This document shows positions 59,890 through 64,000 of a stretch of 64,000 nt of DNA, one piece after another. Position 1 is the stretch's first letter; each line of letters opens with the position of its first letter. The translations under genes were made by a program, and so were the position numbers. The stretch lies in contig CP099842.1 of NCBI GenBank assembly GCA_030062745.1, forward strand, positions 30,914,901 to 30,978,900, written 5' to 3'. The notes under the pieces were generated by a model. That model made no database searches, was not told where the DNA came from, and worked only from the letters and a program-made list of their open reading frames with translations. The DNA comes from Capitulum mitella (taxonomy: Eukaryota > Arthropoda > Thecostraca > Pollicipedomorpha > Pollicipedidae).

Positions 59890-60782
59890 CACAGAACCAC
59901 ACCACCATGAACACCTGACTCGTCGCACCGTCACCTCGTACATAAAGGTCCTGACGAAGGCAGCGGATAAACGGCGCCTAGCGTCTCTCGAAGCCATATC
60001 ATTCGGGATATGGACCCACTAATTAAACGCCAGGCTAACGCGCGTGGATCTTGCACGCGTTTGAAGGGTCGCCACCAGGGCCCAGACTATAAATATGTGA
60101 ATAGGTGCTGTGATGATTTTTCGTGTATTGTTTCAGCGCTGTTTGTCCATGTTTAATTATGCGTGCGAACCAGAAGGTCCATGTCTTTATTAACCGGGTA
60201 CTTTATTTTTCAAACTTAAACCGAATGTTGTTGACCCCATACTTACGTCTGAATATGTCTCATGTGTAAACGAAACGTTAGATCGATAATAACATATGAT
60301 TTTTGCTCGTTGTTTATATTACGATGAACATTGGCAACGTTCTTAATGAACATTTATTGGAAACGAAACGTTTTATGCGAACAATCGAAGCCACATCAAA
60401 GAAAGTCACCAATGCCGAGTCCGCTGTAGATTTTAACAAACAATGCATGCGTAACGACCTGCTTCCTAGCTTTGTTAATTTATATATGAAAACAAATGAA
60501 GTTAATATATTTATGAAAACAAACCAAAGTCTATAAATATCTTTTAAATCAATTTCCGCCGGTCAAAACAAAGTGCCCTAAATAGGTTCAGAACTCACAT
60601 TTGGGGGGAAGTTAGCTTGTGAGGCCCCTCGATCCACTTTCTCCCCTAAATCATTCACACAAAACGACATTCCTACCCATGGGGCGCCCCGTAATGGTTC
60701 AAGGTTGGGGGCCTCAGCGTTGGGGGCCCCCTCATCCTCTAGGACCCACCGAAAAAAATCCTGGCCACGCCACTGTCCCTAC

Positions 60783-60783
<1 letters not shown>

Positions 60784-60843
<60 letters not shown>
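60784..60843. repeat. (TA)n-(TG)n compound microsatellite
   Basis: A TA run passing into a TG run directly at the right flank of the hAT element. Confidence 0.95.
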
Positions 60844-60846
<3 letters not shown>

Positions 60847-61327
60847 ACCAAACACATAAGTTTCTGCCAAATGAAAACGGAATAGTTTTCAACAGAACTG
60901 ATAACTGTCAAACCAGGTTAGCATTGTTCAGAGCGAAAAACGCCAATCGATCGCAGGCATTTCGAAACCGCTGCTTTTTAAGGGCCATTTAGTATGATCC
61001 CACATCCCCCCGTGAGCGACATGTATTTCACGGGTATTTTAAAATGCACACGCGTTGGCTTTTGATCTCTATGTAACGCACCGCGCGGTAACCTTCCCCT
61101 GTCATGGTACCTAACGGTAGGCTCGGACACCCCTCCTGCTTCCAGTCGTCTCGTAATTTATGAAAAGTTACACAGAAGTCTCTTTTCTATGATGTCTCTC
61201 TTTCGTAATGCATTATAGATAGCGTCGTGCCGCAGGTCAGTCAGGACTGACTAACGCGACGCGTCTCTGGGAGCATGTAACGTAGCGTGAATAAAGGCGT
61301 GAAGACGCATTACTTCGAGGAAAATGC

Positions 61328-61383
61328 ATGTATATATATACATATATATATATGTGCATATATATATTTATATATATATATAT
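61328..61383. repeat. Interrupted TA-rich microsatellite
   Basis: TATATATA stretches broken by catatata and ttta interruptions. Confidence 0.85.
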
Positions 61384-62148
61384 AAGGCTATGCGTCGGAG
61401 GACATTTGTTGAACACAAAGATATAGGTAGAGATTAATACGTGGGCATATGAGAATAAGAGAAGCCGGGGATATGTCCCTGCTTTGCATGTCTTTTTACA
61501 TTTACCCTATATGGCACTGCATGCAAAGAGTTGCTGCAAAAACCGTGAACCTCCCCCTCCCCCATCTAAACACAGGACTTTTCATCCGGGATTCCTACCT
61601 TTATTTACTGTTGAGTAAACGGAAGATTAACAACTCATCAAAATCTTTATGATATGATTTGTTAAGAAATGTATTCAGTGATGGGATACCAAACGTCTTC
61701 ATGATAAGAATCGGCATCCCTCATGAAAAACCGGCAAGCTGGACAACAGTAAAGTCCACAACAACACCTGGCCAAGCAGACACTGCGAAGTCCATGCTGC
61801 AAAACGAGCATCACATTATGCAAAAGCCACACTACATGTACAGCTCGTCAACCTCACTGACGCAAACTGCGCTTGGGAACACTCTCAGAACTGGTCCCGG
61901 CCGCGGCAAGCCCGTGGCCCATCGCCTCTGAGGTCCGATGATCACCTCGACGGCTCGGCACGGGCCATCGTCGGGCGTCCGGACAACCGACGCAGCGGTC
62001 CGTCGGCAGAGGTCGGGGCTCCCACCGTCCGCCGCCGTTCCGTCAGCCTCCTGCGCGTCGGCGGGTCTGGCGCCGCACGCTGACGGCCGGCGCACAGCGC
62101 GCGGCGCCGCGGGCGACGGCGCAGAGCTGATGTCGGCCTGACCCGGGC

Positions 62149-62260
62149 TCAGACGTTGAACAGCTGCCGCCGCTCGTGCTTGCGCGGACACCTGGAGGCG
62201 CGGGTCCGGTACTTGCCGTGCGAGCAGTCGGGCGGGTCGCATTTCCCCTGCACGATGCAC
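62149..62260 (-). CDS. Terminal exon of an unrecognised cysteine-rich protein
   Basis: An acceptor-like ccccggccgcag precedes a 112-base open segment ending in TGA at 62151-62149. The first base completes a split codon, then the peptide reads CIVQGKCDPPDCSHGKYRTR and ASRCPRKHERRQLFNV before the stop. Four cysteines in the order C-x5-C-x4-C-x11-C followed by a basic tail look like the end of a secreted disulphide-rich domain. I do not recognise the family. A possible poly(A) signal in this orientation (TTTATT on the plus strand) lies at 61600-61605, about 540 bases downstream. No earlier exon could be found up to 64000, so the rest of the gene would lie off the right edge or in short exons I cannot see. 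A chance open segment in GC-rich sequence remains possible. Confidence 0.42.
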
Positions 62261-64000
62261 CTGCGGCCGGGGACGGTGTCAGCGGCGGTGTGGCACGCGT
62301 CGATGCCCCTGTTTCACGGGAAGGTCACGCTGGAGGAACAACGGGCTTCGAATGCAGACACAGCTGTACATGGGAAACTATGCAGACGGGTTTTATTCCG
62401 CGTTCAGACGAAAAGCACCGATCATGTATTTCATTATGTGGCGCTTTGTTGTAGGGCCTTTTTCCAGTGACGACGGCATTGCCATTGACGACGAATTCTA
62501 CGAAATACGTGATAAGCTTACTTAGAAAACCGAACGTCCTAACCAGCGCTATAGGCTTTAGACAGACGAAGCTTCAACGCTGTCGCATACCTCGTATCAA
62601 ATTAGCGAAAAGCAGGCATCTGTGATCTGCACGTACTGAACAAATGAACGTAAATATTTACAGTTGAGTCCCTTACAGCCCACTCGTTTCAGAGTACTCA
62701 AAACATGCTGGCATATTTCGCAGAACGCGTGATGTATGCATGTATGTAGACGGTACTGAGTTCCGAGCTGAAGCCGTGTGGAAGTTACAGACCAACTAAA
62801 CTCGAAAACCGTGCCAAGCGCATCCACTTCAGTCCGTGAAGCAACCAAGGTACTTGACTTCATCCACTCGAGAAAAAGGAACACCTTTGAAATAATCTTC
62901 GACCACCTCCCACTCTCTTTCCCGTTCATATCGGTTTGCGTATCGCCTAACGGAAGAAATCGTGTATAGTTTGTCTTTCTGGGTCACTCAGTTAAAATGC
63001 ATGCTTTATACATACGGGAGTTTTGGCTAAGTACATCACGCTATCTTAATCGCTTCAAGGAAGAAAAAAAAAAAAACGCCCCAATAGAGTGAAGACCACA
63101 CGCATTGCTGTGACAATGGGGATGTTTCCACAAGAAATGCTTTCTCAATGACTAAACCAAAAATATTATGTACATTGCGTATGGTTGAACTGCCTACAAG
63201 CCTACATTCAAACGCTTCCATCTATCGTCTGCAAAGTTCCTCGTAAAATTGCGCAAGGGAATGCTGATCACGTAGCGGAAAAGCGAGGCTCGGAAGCTGG
63301 AAGGTTTGGACTTTCCAGGCACCGTCTGCCACGTGATGAAATCACCCCATCGCCACAGCCGATTCGTCAGGATCAAGTTTCCGCAGGCCATCTGTGGCGT
63401 ACACATTTTCCTATACGACTAACGAACCCGACCGATATGTTGGTCGCGTAATGAAGAGCACCAGCATACCTGGCCGCCGGATTTACCCCGCAGAAGTGTG
63501 CGGCATCAATACATGCTCCGACCGAGGAGCCTCGTGACGCAAAGCCAGCCGCAGCTCACAGCGTCACGCTGCACGGTGTCATCCAGCCAGGAAGGAATGG
63601 CGTGTCCAGGGTTATAACGAGACGAAATATCGAGTGCGGAGGTCACTGCTGCTGCGTTTTCAACCGCACTGCCCGCCGGCTGCAGGTGCGAGCGTTAGTC
63701 GTAGACAGGGGCCGAGCCGGCCAATGGGCGAGAAAATCCCCTCCACGGGGATGTCCCGCCTGGGCGACGATGCCAAAGGGGTCTTAGAAGACGCCCCCGT
63801 CAGCAGTGGAACACAGGAACACGTTCAGCGGTCTCCTGCCGATTCTTTATCGGCGGTACGTGCGCGCCAGTGGCTGACGCGTCCCACCTCAGAACCGATG
63901 GGCACGCACTGATCCGGCTTTCAGGGAAATTGCATGCCCTCATGAAGTTGCATGTCCTCAGGCTTAATGGTAATATCGATGCATCTGGCAATTCAGCGGC
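62261..64000. other. No supported gene
   Basis: The stretch is moderately GC-rich from 63480 to 63900 and AT-rich elsewhere. The open frames here (for instance 62597-62929 minus) show no family signature and no clear splice context. Confidence 0.5.

Larger units (their letters stand above)
56863..60775. mobile_element. Non-autonomous hAT element (3.9 kb) with perfect 8-bp target duplication
   Basis: It starts CAGTAGCGTAGCCAAGG and ends CCTGGCCACGCCACTG, inverse copies with a few changes. It is flanked by TCCCTACA on both sides (56855-56862 and 60776-60783). The interior contains two tandem families (about 270 bp at 56975-57460 and about 235 bp at 58320-59700), a TA microsatellite at 59845-59886, and no recognisable transposase. 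Confidence 0.8.

Noticed and set aside
62597..62929. 110-codon minus-strand frame upstream of the cysteine-rich exon
   Set aside because: No family signature, and no donor/acceptor pairing that would join it to the exon at 62149-62260.
1..64000. CRISPR arrays, tRNA and rRNA genes
   Set aside because: No regular spacer-repeat array, no convincing A/B-box tRNA fold and no rRNA core sequence were seen; the short repeats are tandem or transposon-derived.

Overview
The window is eukaryotic. It has sparse short coding islands joined by GT-AG introns, large AT-rich non-coding tracts, many DNA-transposon remnants, MITEs, microsatellites and GC/CpG-rich islands. I see no bacterial-type operons, tRNA, rRNA or CRISPR array. 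The transposon repertoire (hAT, TTAA-flanked piggyBac-like MITEs, foldback-type inverted arrays) and the diverged but clear homology of the main gene to vertebrate PLCL1/PLCL2 suggest an invertebrate metazoan. An arthropod such as a crustacean is plausible, but the sequence alone does not prove it.

The main gene lies on the minus strand and covers positions 42779 down to at least 1314. It is the 5' part of a phospholipase C-like (PLCL/PRIP, inactive PLC-related) gene. I find six coding exons (42605-42779, 35230-35376, 31796-31990, 20324-20493, 4071-4186, 1314-1377). They join in perfect phase (1-1-1-0-2-0) and encode about 289 residues: an N-terminal tail with a PP1-docking-like KSVSF motif, a complete PH domain, and the EF-hand region up to LFLEGEQG. 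The catalytic-like X/Y barrel and C2 domain must lie beyond the left edge. The two leftmost exons are very short and end at stop codons just past their donors, so simple ORF scanning misses them.

The introns (about 7.2, 3.2, 11.3, 16.1 and 2.7 kb) carry three full-length, about 1.2 kb, TTAA-flanked piggyBac-like MITEs (5190-6407, 9469-10674, 11745-12954), a hAT MITE with a perfect 8-bp target duplication (23194-23456), and a foldback-like pair of 16-bp repeat arrays (24.7-24.9 kb and 27.0-27.3 kb). They also hold a 33-bp minisatellite (40.8-41.0 kb), several perfect hairpins, TA microsatellites and CpG-rich islands.

Upstream of the gene (43.1-61.6 kb) the window is mostly a transposon graveyard. 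It holds a 410-bp hAT-like MITE, a 10.8-kb inverted-repeat composite (43896-54676) built of GGGCTxCAT-rich arms, and a 3.66-kb hAT element (47222-50879) inserted in its centre with a perfect CATATGGG duplication and a degenerate BED-finger exon. A 550-bp MITE lies in the left arm, and a frameshifted gag-like CCHC segment in the right arm. A second hAT element follows (56863-60775, TSD TCCCTACA), filled with about 235-bp and 270-bp tandem repeats. Near the right edge a short minus-strand terminal exon (62149-62260) encodes a cysteine-rich basic C-terminus of an unrecognised protein.
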